A stretch of DNA of 64,000 bases from Sipunculus nudus (GCA_026874595.1 CM049316.1:1860001-1924000), one strand, 5' to 3'; numbered from the stretch's first letter, positions 47,101 to 57,089 are shown. Program-made: numbers and translations. Notes: generated by a model from the sequence alone, not told the origin.

Positions 47101-50100
47101 GCAGGTAGGTTAACCTCTGTACCATACCCAGGCCACTTTGAGTCAAGTTGCAGGTAGGTTAACCTCTGTACCATACCCAGGCCACTCTGAGTCAAGTCGA
47201 AGGTAGGTGTTATGTCCTAGCCTGAATAAATCAGGAAACAACAACAACTGTCGATCTTCCAATATGGCGAACAACTAACTGAACGCCCGTTCCTAATCTT
47301 ATACAAGGAATATGTAATTTCAACTCTCACCTATAGGTGGCAGTATCGGCTATACTACTTCCCTTTCCTTTTAATGTAAACTTAAGATCCATGTGTTTAA
47401 ATAATTCACCTTGCCAAGTTATTATATTCACTTAAAATTATTGTTTCAAGTCTCTGTTCATACAATATTATTTTTTAAATTTTCAACGTTGACATCTTTG
47501 AAATGAATGTCTCAAGAAACGATTTCGCACGTTTCTCCTGTAACTTGTTACAAAAACACCACAAAAATACACAAACATTTAATAGAGTCACTCATTTACT
47601 TATACACACTTAAAATCTATATGATATTTAGGCGGCTTCTTATCAGGCACAGGATACCGTCTGTGCGTCACATTGTCTAGTCCCAGGTTCACCTCTGGTA
47701 GATCTGCTGGCACCACTGCTGGTTCTCTGACCTCTGGTAAGCCTGTCTGCACAACTAATTCACCCATAATATCTGTAACTGTAGATGCAGCATTAGATAC
47801 TGATGTATTTGCCACAGGCTCAATATCTGAAGTTACAGGAATAACTGTAGTTTGTCCAATAACCTTTTGTTGGATATCTTAATGTTCAAGAATTGTGTCC
47901 AGTGTTACTTGCACATCACGACCTGTATCATCTCCAGACAAAGATCTCTCATATCCACGCCTGATATTAAGTACGTGTCTCCTAAATATGCGACCATCAT
48001 CCAATCGAACTATATATGACACTGGGCCGGTGACTTCATCATTGATTCCAGCTAACCATTTCTTGCCTGAACTCCTGAAGTTTTTAACACATATTTGATC
48101 ACCAACTTGAAATACACGATGCTTGCTGTGCTAGACATGATAATCCTTCATCTGAGTGGCTCTGAACCTACCGTTCTTAGCTTGGGTGCATAGCGTCCCT
48201 TCGCGACCTTTACTTGCGATTCATCAAAAGTTCTGCCGGGGACCTTCCGGTGGTAGAATGTGGCTTTATTCTATAACTGAAGAGAATCCTCTGTAACCTG
48301 GTATGTAGATTCCCAGTTGTTACTTTAGCTAAACCTTCTTTCACGGCATTTCTGCCCTCTTAGGCAAACCATTGGAAGCTGGATGTCTTGATGCAGTAGT
48401 TATATGCTAAATGTCATTTCTCGACACAAATGTTTAAAAATCCTCAAAAAACACGTACAGTTATCACACACCAGAGACTCTGGTAACCCATGTATTGAGA
48501 ACACTTCTCATGATTTCTCAATTGTTCCCGCTGTTGTCGGCGAGTCTACAACAATGGCCTCTAGCCACTTCCAATGAGCATCGACGATGATCAATATCAT
48601 CTTTGACTGAATTGGACCGGCATAGTCAATATGCAAGCGTTGCCATGGTTTACTCGAATACTCCCATGGAAGTAAACAAGCTTTTGCGGGGGGTATCTCT
48701 CACTTCCTTACAAACTTGGCATTCACGCACTGTCTGCTCCACATCTCTATCAAGTCCTGACCAACAAAAATAACTATTTCATTTCCTGGACCCCAGGATG
48801 TGTCGAATGCAGTTCCTCCATGATTCGGACACTTCCCTGAGGAGGCACCACTAGTCTTGCCCCCACATCACACAACCATCCATAACTAAAAGTTCATTTC
48901 TTCGAACCTGATATTGTTTTTTAACTGTTGTCAACCAAAGTTAGTCAACCATGCTGAACAAATTCATGAACTCAAGCCAAAACTGGATCCCTATTGGTCC
49001 ATCGACTCATCTCCTTGGACGATACCGGTGGTGAATCGAACTCGTCTATAAACAACACAACCTCCTCTTGCTCTGCTTTTCCGACATACGACGCTGGCAA
49101 TCTACTGAGCGCGTCCGCATTATAATGCAATCTGCCGGCCATGTATTTGATTTCGTACTCATACACTCTCAGTGTTACGGCCCATCTTTGAATGCGAGGG
49201 GGTGCCATTTAAGGTACAGCTTTCATCTCGCTAAAGAGCGAGACCAATAGCTTGTGGTCTGTAATAGACATATTTATAAAACTTCTTAAGTGCGAACATC
49301 ACCGTTAAGGCTTCCCTGTCTAACTGAGCATAGTTTCTATCTGCTGTGTTCAGGTTTCTTGGTGCGCAGGTGACTGGTCTATCAGTCACATCATCCATCA
49401 CGTGACCCAAAACTGTTCCTACTCCATACGGAGATACATCGCATTGCAGCAATATTTCTCTAGATTGGTCGAAGTGAACTAACACATCTGCCAAAGACAA
49501 AATTTGCTTTGACCGCTGAAATACTAAATCTTGGTCTGTTCCTCAGAACCATTTCTGGATTTTCCTCAGCATCAGGTGGAGAGGTTCTAGTTCTGATGCT
49601 AGATAAGACAGAAACTTGTTGTAATAATTCAATAAATCCGTTGGCATAAACGATTAAGTCCCACAAGTTCTACACACTGACAGCGGCAGAAATTCCGTTC
49701 CCCAAAATGCCGGAACGTTTTAATTGAGCCTCGACGCCATTTCATTTTATGTCCTTGCCTGAAACAACAGAAGTTGACGAGACTTGTTTAATGCCGATCT
49801 TCTAACATGGCGAACAACTGACTGAACGCTTGTACCGTACATAATACAAGGAATATATATTTTCCACTATCACCCATAGGTGGCAGCATCGGCTATAATT
49901 CAGTAGGTTTACCTCTGTACCAGACCCAGGCCACTTTGAGTCAAGTCGCTGGTAGGTTAACCTCTGTACCTGACCAAGGCCAATTTAAGTCAAGTCACAG
50001 ATAGGTTAACCTCTGTACCAGACCCAGGCCTCTCTGAGTCAAGTAGCAGGTAGTCTAATATCTGCGCTAGACCAAGGCCAACTTTACGCAAGTAGCCACT

Positions 50101-53072
50101 TTGAATTAAGTCGCTGGTAGGTTAACCTCTGTATCAAACCTAGGCCACTCGGTGTCAAATAGCAGGTAGGTTAACCTTTGTACAAGACCCAGGCCACTTT
50201 GAGTCAAGTAGCTGGTAGGTTAACCTCTGTACCAAACATAAGCCATTCGGTGTCAAATACCAGGTTATAAAACCTCTGTACTAGACTCAGGCCACTCTGA
50301 GCCAAGTCGCTGGTAGGTTAACTGCTGTAATAAACCTAGGCCACTCGGTGTCAAAAAGCAGGTAGTTGAACCTCTGTACAAGAACTAGGCCACTCTGAGT
50401 CAAGTCGCTGGGAGGTTAACATCTGTAAATTGATGATGTTTGTCAATTATTGAAAAATATGTATCAGTTACGAGTAATTTTGTGGTCATTTATATCTCAT
50501 TGAGGTAATTCCTGTCACTTTAAAGAACACTAACACCATATGATGTTTGGTTCCCTACATTACAGACCTTTAGAAAAGCAGAGTCATTGAACGTATCAGA
50601 TAACTATTATATTTTTTTCTGTTTAGATCACATTGACCATATTAAGGGTGTTTGTGGTGTGGATTGTGTTGGTATTGGCGGAGACTACGACGGGGTTGAC
50701 GCGTGAGTAATAACACTGTTACCTATAACCCAATAAAGAGGCGCCTGGGCGATCTCTACGATTTTAAAGGACCTGTCCACCTTCCTGGATGGAAATTTGT
50801 GAATCCTGAGTCAAGAGGGCACTTACTGTTGTAACGTCCATGGCTAGTTACTCGCTCAGACCTGCCTGTTATGTCATGAATTATTAACAAGGCAATTAAA
50901 ACAATCAAGTGACGCGGGTAGGCTGCCTGTACAAACCGAGTGTAACATTCTGTAGCTTTTTCAAGATCAACATCTTACAATGCCAGACCGTCTTCGAGAA
51001 TCTTAGCAATCATTAAAGGCAAATAAATCAATACAGTATCCGGTGCATGTGTTCTTGTTATACGGCGTGGGAACAGTTTTGAATACTTTGTAGTGTTTAA
51101 GTTCGTAATGTCAGATTTTATTGGCCATTATGATTTGGTATTATCAGTTGCGTTTTAACACTTCATGAAATTGCAGATAGGGTTTATTACTTTTAAGTAT
51201 TTGATACTAAAGGTCATATTGCCCCGGCTGGAACTCTATACACTTAGTTTTCTAATGAATGTTTCAGTTAGGTTCTTCAAGGTCATGTTTACGATATGTA
51301 TTTTCTCAAACAAACCTCCTAATGCCTAATGGACTTAAAAACTAATATTCACCTGTTTATATTCCCTAACATCGAAAGCTTAAGCTTTAAACCTCTTGAC
51401 TAAATTATTATTTTTTACAAATACATCAACTATGACAAGTTCATTCTGTATTTATGTTACATAACACTTTACCAAATTACATGTTTGTAGGGTTCCAGAG
51501 GGATTAGAAGACGTATCAAAATACCCGGATCTGTTTGCTGAGCTGCATAGAAGAGGATGGAGCGAGGAGGAGATGAGGAAGCTGGCGGGAGAGAATCTGG
51601 TCAGAGTCTTCAAAAAAGCAGAGGAGGTAAAGTTGTTACAGCCAGTATCCATAAGCAGGCCTTTACATTTATCATATTAAACAAAATACATAATTACATG
51701 TGTCTGAGAGAATCTGGTCAGAGTCTTCAAGAAAGCAGAGGAGGTATAGTTGTTACAGCCAGTATCCATAAGCAGGCATTACATTTATCATATTAAACAA
51801 AATACATAATTACATGTGTCTGAGAGAATCTGGTCAGAGTCTTCAAGAAAGCAGAGGAGATATAGTTGTTACAGCCAGTATCCATAAGCAGGCATTACAT
51901 TTATCATATTAAACAAAATACATAATTACATGTGTCTGAGAGAATCTGGTCAGAGTCTTCAAGAAAGCAGAGGGGGTATAGTTGTTACAGCCAGTATCCA
52001 TAAGCAAGCATTACATTTATCATATTAAACAAAATACATAATTACATGTGTCTGAGAGAATCTGGTCAGAGTCTTCAAGGAGGCAGAGGAGGTCAGTCAC
52101 ACAAAGAAGCATTCGATACATGTATCAGCGTGTATACTGTTAATTTATTGCCTGGGTCAAGGAGGTCATGCTTTCACCTGTAGCCCTTTATTTGTTGATT
52201 TGTTTGTCAGATAACTACTGAACCTATTAACACGACGTTTTGTTGAGGTGCGGGACATGGGTAAGAAAAACAGCTTTTTAATTTGCATTCGGGTCCAGAT
52301 AAAGTTGTCCATCCAGTAGATTATTTTCGTTCAGGTCCAGATTAAGTCGCCCAACCAGTAGATTATTTTCGTTCGGATCCAGATAAAGTCGCCCAACAAG
52401 TAGATTATTTTCGTTCGGATCCAGATAAAGTCGCCAATCCAATAGATTGTTTCCTTTCTGATCCAGATAAAGTCGCCAATCCAATAGATTGTTTCCGTTC
52501 TGATCCAGATAGGAGTCGCCCATCCAGTAATGAATAATATAACAAAGAGGAAATGCCCCGAGGTTAAATCAGCATAATGTATATGATGTCATGACACAGT
52601 CCGTCGACATTATCCTTCGGACAAAGATAAATAAAAAAAATTAGGACAAAGAAATTCGGGTTTTTTTTACAGCAGAACGGAGAAAATATTTCTAACTAAA
52701 CATTCATACATACGTTTTGTGGGGTACATATGGCACTGTTATGTTAATAACAATGATATCGACAGCTGTAGTAATTGTGAACTTGGGGAGATATACATCT
52801 CTTCAATTCATTTTGTCTAACCTTCTATCCATTGTCGTCCAAATTTACGTGCATCATATTTATATTCTCAGTGGGCTTGAGCATCACACCAAACTACAAT
52901 AACTATCTTTATAAGGTTTTCTATCCCAGGTGTCTGTTATAATTTGATCGTCACAAAATATCTTTCTTACTCTCAGATAAGAGACCAGCTGGATACTGAG
53001 GGTGTTACGCCGGATGACACGTTGATCCCGGAAAACGAGAGGACAAACACGTCATGTCGGGTCCCCTGGTGA
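37958..53072 (+). CDS. Membrane dipeptidase gene B, 10 coding exons, 423 aa
   Basis: Coding exons: 37958-38154, 42304-42445, 43072-43204, 44108-44258, 44566-44632, 44885-45061, 45979-46075, 50627-50702, 51491-51626, 52977-53072 (TGA). All introns are GT..AG and all phases join, for a total of 1272 nt. The product is a DPEP-like (M19) zinc dipeptidase, a family that cleaves dipeptides and, in mammals, also leukotriene D4 and some beta-lactams. Expected ligands are present: H67 and D69 (DGHNDLP), bridging E175 (GMEGGH), H247 (DLSHVS) and H268 (IFSHTS). Substrate residues are H202 (LTHNCNTPW), R279 (FRNVQDD) and D341 (GGDYDG). Residues ~19-40 form a membrane segment after a basic N-terminus, suggesting a type II anchor. 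The C-terminus stops at SCRVPW, with no GPI tail. An AG lies directly before the ATG, so a 5' non-coding exon is likely. Length is close to human DPEP1 (411). Confidence 0.93.
38664..41740. mobile_element. 3.1-kb non-coding element with ~545-bp inverted arms
   Basis: The left arm (38664-39210) begins AGTCCATGGGCTAGGAGGGG and is matched in reverse complement by the right arm (41197-41740), which ends CCCCTCCTAGCCCATGGACT. Identity is moderate, with small indels. The ~2-kb centre has no recognisable transposase. A partial third copy of the arm end lies at 40849-40970 in right-arm orientation. TTGT/TTTGT beside the two ends may be a short target duplication, but it is not convincing. It is likely a non-autonomous fold-back or long-TIR DNA element. 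Confidence 0.75.
40849..40970 (-). repeat. Partial third copy of the inverted-arm end
   Basis: GGGTAGTGTATCCTAAAATA to CAGTGACCCTTCCTA matches 41610-41733, in the same orientation and diverged. Confidence 0.75.
42304..42445 (+). CDS. Gene B exon 2: HND metal site
   Basis: It encodes residues 67-113, starting [13 protein letters not shown] (H67, D69 bind zinc) and ending KQGHVGAQ. The first base completes the Gly codon from exon 1. Confidence 0.95.
42446..43071 (+). other. Gene B intron 2
   Basis: The donor is GTCAGT and the acceptor CCCTGTTAG. It contains a poly-G run near 42680-42700 and nothing else notable. Confidence 0.85.
43072..43204 (+). CDS. Gene B exon 3
   Basis: It encodes residues 114-157 ([27 protein letters not shown]), which follow the family's barrel helix after the GGVGAQFWS motif. 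C121 may match the first Cys of the conserved disulphide. Confidence 0.93.
44108..44258 (+). CDS. Gene B exon 4: bridging Glu and substrate His
   Basis: It encodes residues 158-208. [10 protein letters not shown] carries the metal-bridging E175. [15 protein letters not shown] carries H202 and C204. Confidence 0.95.
44566..44632 (+). CDS. Gene B exon 5 (67 nt)
   Basis: This short exon encodes [20 protein letters not shown] and GE (residues 209-230). Its first base completes W208. It corresponds to the variable loop and LSPFG motif of the family. Acceptor CTTTTGAG and donor GAGGTCTGT are weaker than the others, but phase and homology require it. Confidence 0.85.
44885..45061 (+). CDS. Gene B exon 6: two metal His
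   Basis: It encodes residues 231-289: [19 protein letters not shown] (H247), [11 protein letters not shown] (H268) and [12 protein letters not shown] (R279). The exon is in phase 0 at both ends. Confidence 0.95.
45062..45978 (+). other. Gene B intron 6
   Basis: The donor is GTAAGT and the acceptor TCATTTCAG. A minisatellite fills 45370-45800. Confidence 0.85.
45370..45800. repeat. Minisatellite in intron 6, unit ~35-43 bp
   Basis: About ten variable units are built on TTGGTGGACATTAGTTTAG, TTGCCATGCC and AGTTTGTC. Unit length changes through loss of the TTTAGTTGCC part. It is not related to the neighbouring exons as far as I can see. Confidence 0.88.
45979..46075 (+). CDS. Gene B exon 7; 3' end is the seed of the 49-bp array
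   Basis: It encodes residues 290-321 ([20 protein letters not shown], then [15 protein letters not shown] is a glycosylation sequon). The last 32 nt, from CCAGACCCAGGCCACTCTGA to GTCGCTG, and the donor GTAGGT are the first unit of the array that fills intron 7. Confidence 0.92.
46044..47207 (+). repeat. 49-bp minisatellite made from the exon 7/intron 7 junction (part 1)
   Basis: About 24 units, each holding a copy of the exon 7 end (ACCCAGGCCACTCTGAGTCA, AGTCGCTG or GTCGCAG) followed by the 5' splice site GTAGGTTAACCTCTGTACCA. The first unit spans the true exon end. Nearly every unit keeps an intact G|GTAGGT donor. A two-unit-like higher-order alternation (CCACATCGAG against CTACTTTGAG) is visible at 46270-46910. 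Since 49 is not divisible by 3, inclusion of one unit would shift the frame. Confidence 0.95.
47208..47357 (-). repeat. 3' LTR of element 3
   Basis: It matches 49745-49902, with the shared ATGGCGAACAACT, ATACAAGGAATAT and TAGGTGGCAG words. The inner end reads CTATACTA where CTATAATTCA is found in the other LTR. Confidence 0.85.
47600..48130 (-). pseudogene. Integrase C-terminal domain and pol end, element 3
   Basis: On the minus strand the reading includes [36 protein letters not shown] (the GPY/F-type domain of gypsy integrase) and, in 47600-47815, [17 protein letters not shown], a typical pol end. Frames are interrupted between them. Confidence 0.8.
48131..48960 (-). pseudogene. Integrase zinc and core region, element 3 (decayed)
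   Basis: The minus strand retains recognisable pieces: [11 protein letters not shown]-like HHCC end near 48700-48740 and a SNGLPKRAE-like Glu region near 48350. The rest is full of stops and frame changes. Confidence 0.65.
48972..49680 (-). pseudogene. RT connection and RNase H, element 3
   Basis: Near 49560-49640 the minus strand shows a degenerate RT-connection reading ([20 protein letters not shown]). 49231-49500 reads [32 protein letters not shown] and [20 protein letters not shown] (RNase H). 48972-49208 holds [15 protein letters not shown]. The first RNase H Asp (CDVSPYG) and the Glu (LDREAL) are kept. Confidence 0.87.
49745..49902 (-). repeat. 5' LTR of element 3
   Basis: See the partner at 47208-47357. 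Outer end ATAATTCA, then the GTAGG target duplication. Confidence 0.87.
49903..50430 (+). repeat. 49-bp exon-junction minisatellite (part 2)
   Basis: About 11 more units, the right part of the array split by element 3. They are more diverged than part 1 (several GTAGTC, GTTATA or GGAGGT in place of GTAGGT). The array ends ~200 bp before exon 8. Confidence 0.93.
50627..50702 (+). CDS. Gene B exon 8: GGDYDG
   Basis: It encodes residues 322-347: [20 protein letters not shown] and YDGVDA. D341 matches the conserved substrate-site Asp. The acceptor TTTTTTTCTGTTTAG is strong; the donor is GC|GTGAGT. Confidence 0.95.
50703..51490 (+). other. Gene B intron 8
   Basis: Ordinary AT-rich intron with no repeats recognised. 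It ends ATGTTTGTAG, the same acceptor context as at the matching exon in gene A. Confidence 0.85.
51491..51626 (+). CDS. Gene B exon 9
   Basis: It encodes residues 348-392 ([20 protein letters not shown] to VFKKAEE). It differs from the gene A exon by two residues and about ten bases in 136. Confidence 0.96.
51588..52100 (+). repeat. Five-copy ~117-bp array of the exon 9 end and donor
   Basis: The true exon end GAGAATCTGGTCAGAGTCTT plus CAAAAAAGCAGAGGAG|GT is followed by four near-identical copies starting near 51709, 51826, 51943 and 52060. Each copy carries the exon-like 39 nt, a GAGGTATAG or similar 5' splice site, and a TATCCATAAGCAGGCATTAC spacer. Each exon-like piece keeps the reading [11 protein letters not shown]. 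The last copy ends GAGGTCAGTC. Confidence 0.95.
52278..52525. repeat. 42-bp minisatellite in intron 9
   Basis: Nearly six units of GATCCAGATAAAGTCGCC plus CAACAAGTAGATTATTTTCG. Multiple-of-three length opens a minus-strand frame, which is not a gene. Confidence 0.92.
52977..53072 (+). CDS. Gene B exon 10 (last)
   Basis: It encodes [20 protein letters not shown], then [11 protein letters not shown] and TGA. NTS (N416) is a sequon. C419 matches the inter-subunit Cys of DPEP1. There is no hydrophobic C-terminus. The acceptor is TCTTACTCTCAG. Confidence 0.94.
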   Translation: MRDQLDTEGVTPDDTLIPENERTNTSCRVPW

Positions 53073-54880
53073 GCGCTCTGTTAGGACAGTGAACGTCGTA
53101 GTTCCTTTACCATCACACGCTGCATGAGCTGCTCAGAGCACGGATAGCAGACTCGACAGTCTGGATTCTTTTAATCAAAGAATTCTAGAAAGAAAAACTG
53201 CAAGTATTGTGCCAAGGATTATCTGACATATATAACTTGTTAAGTGTAAAGACGAAAAAGGTAAACAGAATATGCACCTGCTATTATCTGCTCGTTGTAT
53301 AAATATATCCGTCTGAATCGGTAAAATAAGGAACATATACTGACAATAATATGAGCAGATCACTTCATCGTCCATTGTAGTGAAATTAAAAATTGTATTC
53401 ATACTCAGCATGATATATTTTGACTAGGCAGTACTTCCGTTTATAGGAAGATCATCAGTATTCTTCTGCAAATGACCTTTTTGACCTGGATAACAAACAA
53501 AATAGTTATAGGCGACAGCCATTCATGCAAAATATAAATCATAAATATACTTGCTTGTTTGTTTCCCGTAATATGTTTAAATATACCATGAACTTATACG
53601 TACCAAGATGTACAAGGACCGACATAATTATATGTATTTGAGACTAAATATCAGTTTCAACCGTCTCATTTTGTGCATGAAAAAAAAATATCATAAATAT
53701 GCCATAGGTATGAGAAAAAAAAACACTATTCTTATGGCTTTTAAATTAAACCCTTACTAACATTCATTAATACCATTGAATTAATAATTTTATTTTCATT
53801 GAACTCTGTATTCTGCACTCTTGTTTATCGCAGTTACCCACCAGTTTTCGAAAACCATGAAACTAAGTTTGTTAACAACCATATTTTACATTCAGTTTGG
53901 TCGGTACTTATATCTCCCAGGAAGGCTATCAGGTTTAATCGGTAATCGAAGATTGTCTAAGCCACTTATCCAGTAAAATGAATATTAATGAAGACTCCAC
54001 AGAACGTTTACTTGACCGTTTAATATACCATCGTGATGACGATCCACTGCAATAGGGAAAACATTATAAAATATAAATGTATTCAGCGAACCATTGGTTT
54101 TACTATTACGACTGTTGACATGTGGTCTCCAATTCTAACGGAAGGACCCGGGAACGTAACTGTAATAAAAGTTTAGCCGGGACGAGAATACATGATAGGG
54201 AAAATTTAAGACGTGTAAAATATAAAACTGGCAGCGTCTTTTAATTATGTTCAAGTTAAGCGATGCAAAAGCTATGTGATTAATGAGTTACACTCTGCAT
54301 TTACTGTTATTTGTCAGTTTTCAGACAACCACTAATTTGCTAAAATTTAAAAGAAACTGCATCATTGATTTCCTCAATGGACATTAGGTTTTCTAATATC
54401 AACAGTCTAGCAAATCCCAAGGCTTTCAATGTATCACATTCTGAGACTTTAATACTTCAGTATGTCTTTTTTCCTCAAAATAGAATCATTGTAGTAAAAA
54501 TTTGCATAAAGATCTGACACTGTGTTAGATTTAACCAGATACCTAATGGCAAGGTTAAAACTTTCCCATGAGTATCAGTGCTATCCGAAAAATCAAAGAC
54601 CGAGCTATCGTAAAATTGAAATTACAGCCCATATAAGAAATAGTTTTATTCAAGATGAATAAACATGATAAATACCAAAGCATTTGGGGCAATATAATAA
54701 TTAGCATATCCCACCCATTCATTATTTTGCAATTGAAGACCAGTTTAGTTTCATCCCTAATACGACAGATGGCGCTTCAGTATAAAGAAGACTGGCTAAA
54801 CTATTCTAATATAAATATATTGTTGCCACCAGCTTACGCGGCGATAGCCCCTCAAAAATAATTATGATGTATCCCTTGTT
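53073..54880. other. Gene B downstream sequence, nothing recognised
   Basis: AT-rich sequence that must contain the 3' UTR. No AATAAA close to the stop was noticed. Short frames only. Confidence 0.45.
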
Positions 54881-54889
54881 TTATGGGGA

Positions 54890-55025
54890 AATAAGGAAAA
54901 TGACCGCTTTAGGACATACTTTGTATCGTTCCCGACAGTTTAAGACCAAAACGTTCATATCTGAGGCCACAGGGGATTTCCGTGACAACAGTCCAGTGCC
55001 ACCACCGTCAATTGTAATATAGAGT
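54890..55025 (+). repeat. Direct repeat copy 1 of a dispersed sequence
   Basis: TAGGACATACTTTGTATCGT, CCCGACAGTTTAAG and ACGTTCATATCTGA to CCACCACCGTCA match 55998-56110 with many substitutions. Confidence 0.7.
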
Positions 55026-55934
55026 CAGCGATGTGTTGGGGATGGTTCATTCAAAATAGACCAATTAAAGGGTTGTCAGATTCGATAAAGATTTGTCTGA
55101 GGAGAATTTTTATCATCTATTGGATGCTGACAAGAAGTTATATGTGCATATGGCCTCGATCGAGGGTCTATATGTAGATTATGTGATCCCATCGTAAGCT
55201 TTTCTTCATAATTAGAAGTTAAATATGAAATATAACCTTTAATTGTATCTGAATTATTTTGTAAAACCGAAGATGTACATCAATACAAAACAAGAAAAAT
55301 GCATGTGGCAGTATGTAAAACTGCAGCCTAGAGTAAAACTTTACACTTTAAAGAGGTTGGAATTTGGAACAGTATTATTAAAGATATTGAACCTTGTTGT
55401 GCAATATCAACATTAAAAACGTCGTCTGAAAGAATATATATCCTCCAATAAGGTAAAATTAATCATATTTAAACTCATTTTCATAATTATAATGTTTATT
55501 ATTTTGTTTTCTCTATATTATTTTGCTTTCTCTATAAAAGTGCAGATTTAGTATTTTTTTATTGCACAGTGTCGATCTGCACCATATAACCTACTATAAT
55601 CAATGTAAATACTGAGAGGACATACTTAGTATTCCCTATGAGTCAGTCCTCTTTGTCACAGGTACAATTATATATAAATGAACTGTTTCGTGAATTTAAA
55701 AAATGAAAAACCTCAGCCAAAATTGGTCTTGTTCAGGCGCGGATCCAGATTGGGTATTCGGGGGTCAACCCCGAATTGTGATTGACTAAAATTTATATTA
55801 CTGATTGGAGCGGTCATTTTGACTTCACTGCATTCAGGCAGAGAAAATGTGTGCACAAACTCTGTGGACAAACTCAGAAACTCTGAAGAAGTACATTGGT
55901 GTATAGTCACTTAGACCTGTAGTCTGAAGGGGGG
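55026..55934. other. Intergenic sequence, nothing recognised
   Basis: AT-rich, with no gene-like frame and no clear repeat. Confidence 0.45.
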
Positions 55935-56113
55935 GGGGAGCTGCAATCGCCCCTTAAAAATTACGTAAACTAACTCAGGATTTTTGGTGAAAAAATATAA
56001 AATGACCCCCCTAGGACACACTTTGCACCATTCCCGACAGTTAAGGTCCAAGAACGTTCATATCTGACTGGTAGCCATAGAGACCAAGTCTAGTGTGACC
56101 ACCGTCAGTCATA
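55935..56113 (+). repeat. Direct repeat copy 2, ending at the fold-back element
   Basis: This is the partner of 54890-55025. Similarity stops at CACCGTCAGTCATA, exactly where the inverted-repeat element begins. A poly-G run lies near 55930. Confidence 0.65.
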
Positions 56114-56321
56114 TATATGTCAAGGCCCAGATCCCGATTTGGTCGGATCTTAGATTTGTCCAGCCCAGATTGCGATCGCAGTTTAGTCCGGCCAGATTGT
56201 GATCCTGTCTTTCTTTCTTCAGGATCGCAATTCAGGCTGACCAGATCTTAGATCTGTCCAGCCTAGATTACAATCCTAAACTTGACCAGTCCATATTGCG
56301 ACCCATGCTTTTACTGTCACG

Positions 56322-56492
56322 GGAGTGAAACATTGGATGTTTTACCAACTTATTTGGTATTGCATGGTACCATTTCCCCATAACAAATACATTTATAATA
56401 CTAAAAGGTTTTTTTCACTCCTTCCTTTCACAGGAGTGAAACATGGGATGTTTCACCAACTTATTTAGTTTTGCATGGTACCATTTCTCCAT
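56322..56492. repeat. Duplicated inner end of the left arm
   Basis: GGAGTGAAACATTGGATGTT to GCATGGTACCATTTCCCC (56322-56382) is repeated at 56434-56492. The right arm has one copy (58690-58760, inverted). Confidence 0.8.
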
Positions 56493-57089
56493 ATTAAATA
56501 AAATTATAGGCCTAATACAAATAGGTTCATGCAAAAAATGCTGCTTGTTGAAAAAGGTAAAAAAAAAATGAAACAATATTAGGCAGTTGCTACAATGCAA
56601 AGCCCATGTAAGTCATCATGCAATCCTAAGTAAGTGTTTTGGATTTAACCTTTAGGCTATCATCTAAATATTATACTTTCATCCATCATGTATCTTTTAA
56701 AAATTCAATATTTTTTATAAACCTTGATAGTATATATTAAATATACTTGTTACCAGTAGTTGTTCTGCTTGACTCATTGGATTTGGTCTGATAAATTAGT
56801 TACCTATTCATGGTGCCTGGAATCCTGTGATCTTTCCATGTGCTTAAATAAACTGACTGGTATGATTCATAACTATAGCAAGCTCTATTAAAATATAAAT
56901 TGTTGTGTTCTTTGATTCATGTTTTTGTAATACCTTTCACAAAATTTGTCTACTATAAACATAACAAGTGACTCATGGGCCATGACGCTCAGCTGAATTC
57001 AAGGAATGTTGGACAATGAGCAAAATGACTGCCAGCGTGCAAACAAATCATGAATTTTGTGTCCTTAGAAATGGGTTTCAGTGGGCTTT

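Larger units (their letters stand above)
47208..49902 (-). mobile_element. Deleted Ty3/gypsy element 3 inside the intron 7 array
   Basis: Ends are TGTTATGTCC (left) and ATAATTCA (right), flanked by a 5-bp duplication, GTAGG (47203-47207 and 49903-49907). LTRs of ~150-158 bp: 47208-47357 and 49745-49902. Next to the left LTR, CTTCCCTTTCCTTTT is a purine tract on the minus strand. Next to the right LTR, the minus strand reads TGGCGTCGAGG, a primer site candidate. Internal sequence covers only the RT connection onward; gag, protease and most of RT are absent. It is decayed by many stops. Confidence 0.9.

Noticed and set aside
46044-47207. CRISPR-like regularly spaced repeats
   Set aside because: Contiguous tandem units without unique spacers, in a spliced eukaryotic gene.
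52278-52523. 81-codon minus-strand repetitive frame ([12 protein letters not shown] type)
   Set aside because: By-product of a 42-bp minisatellite in intron 9.
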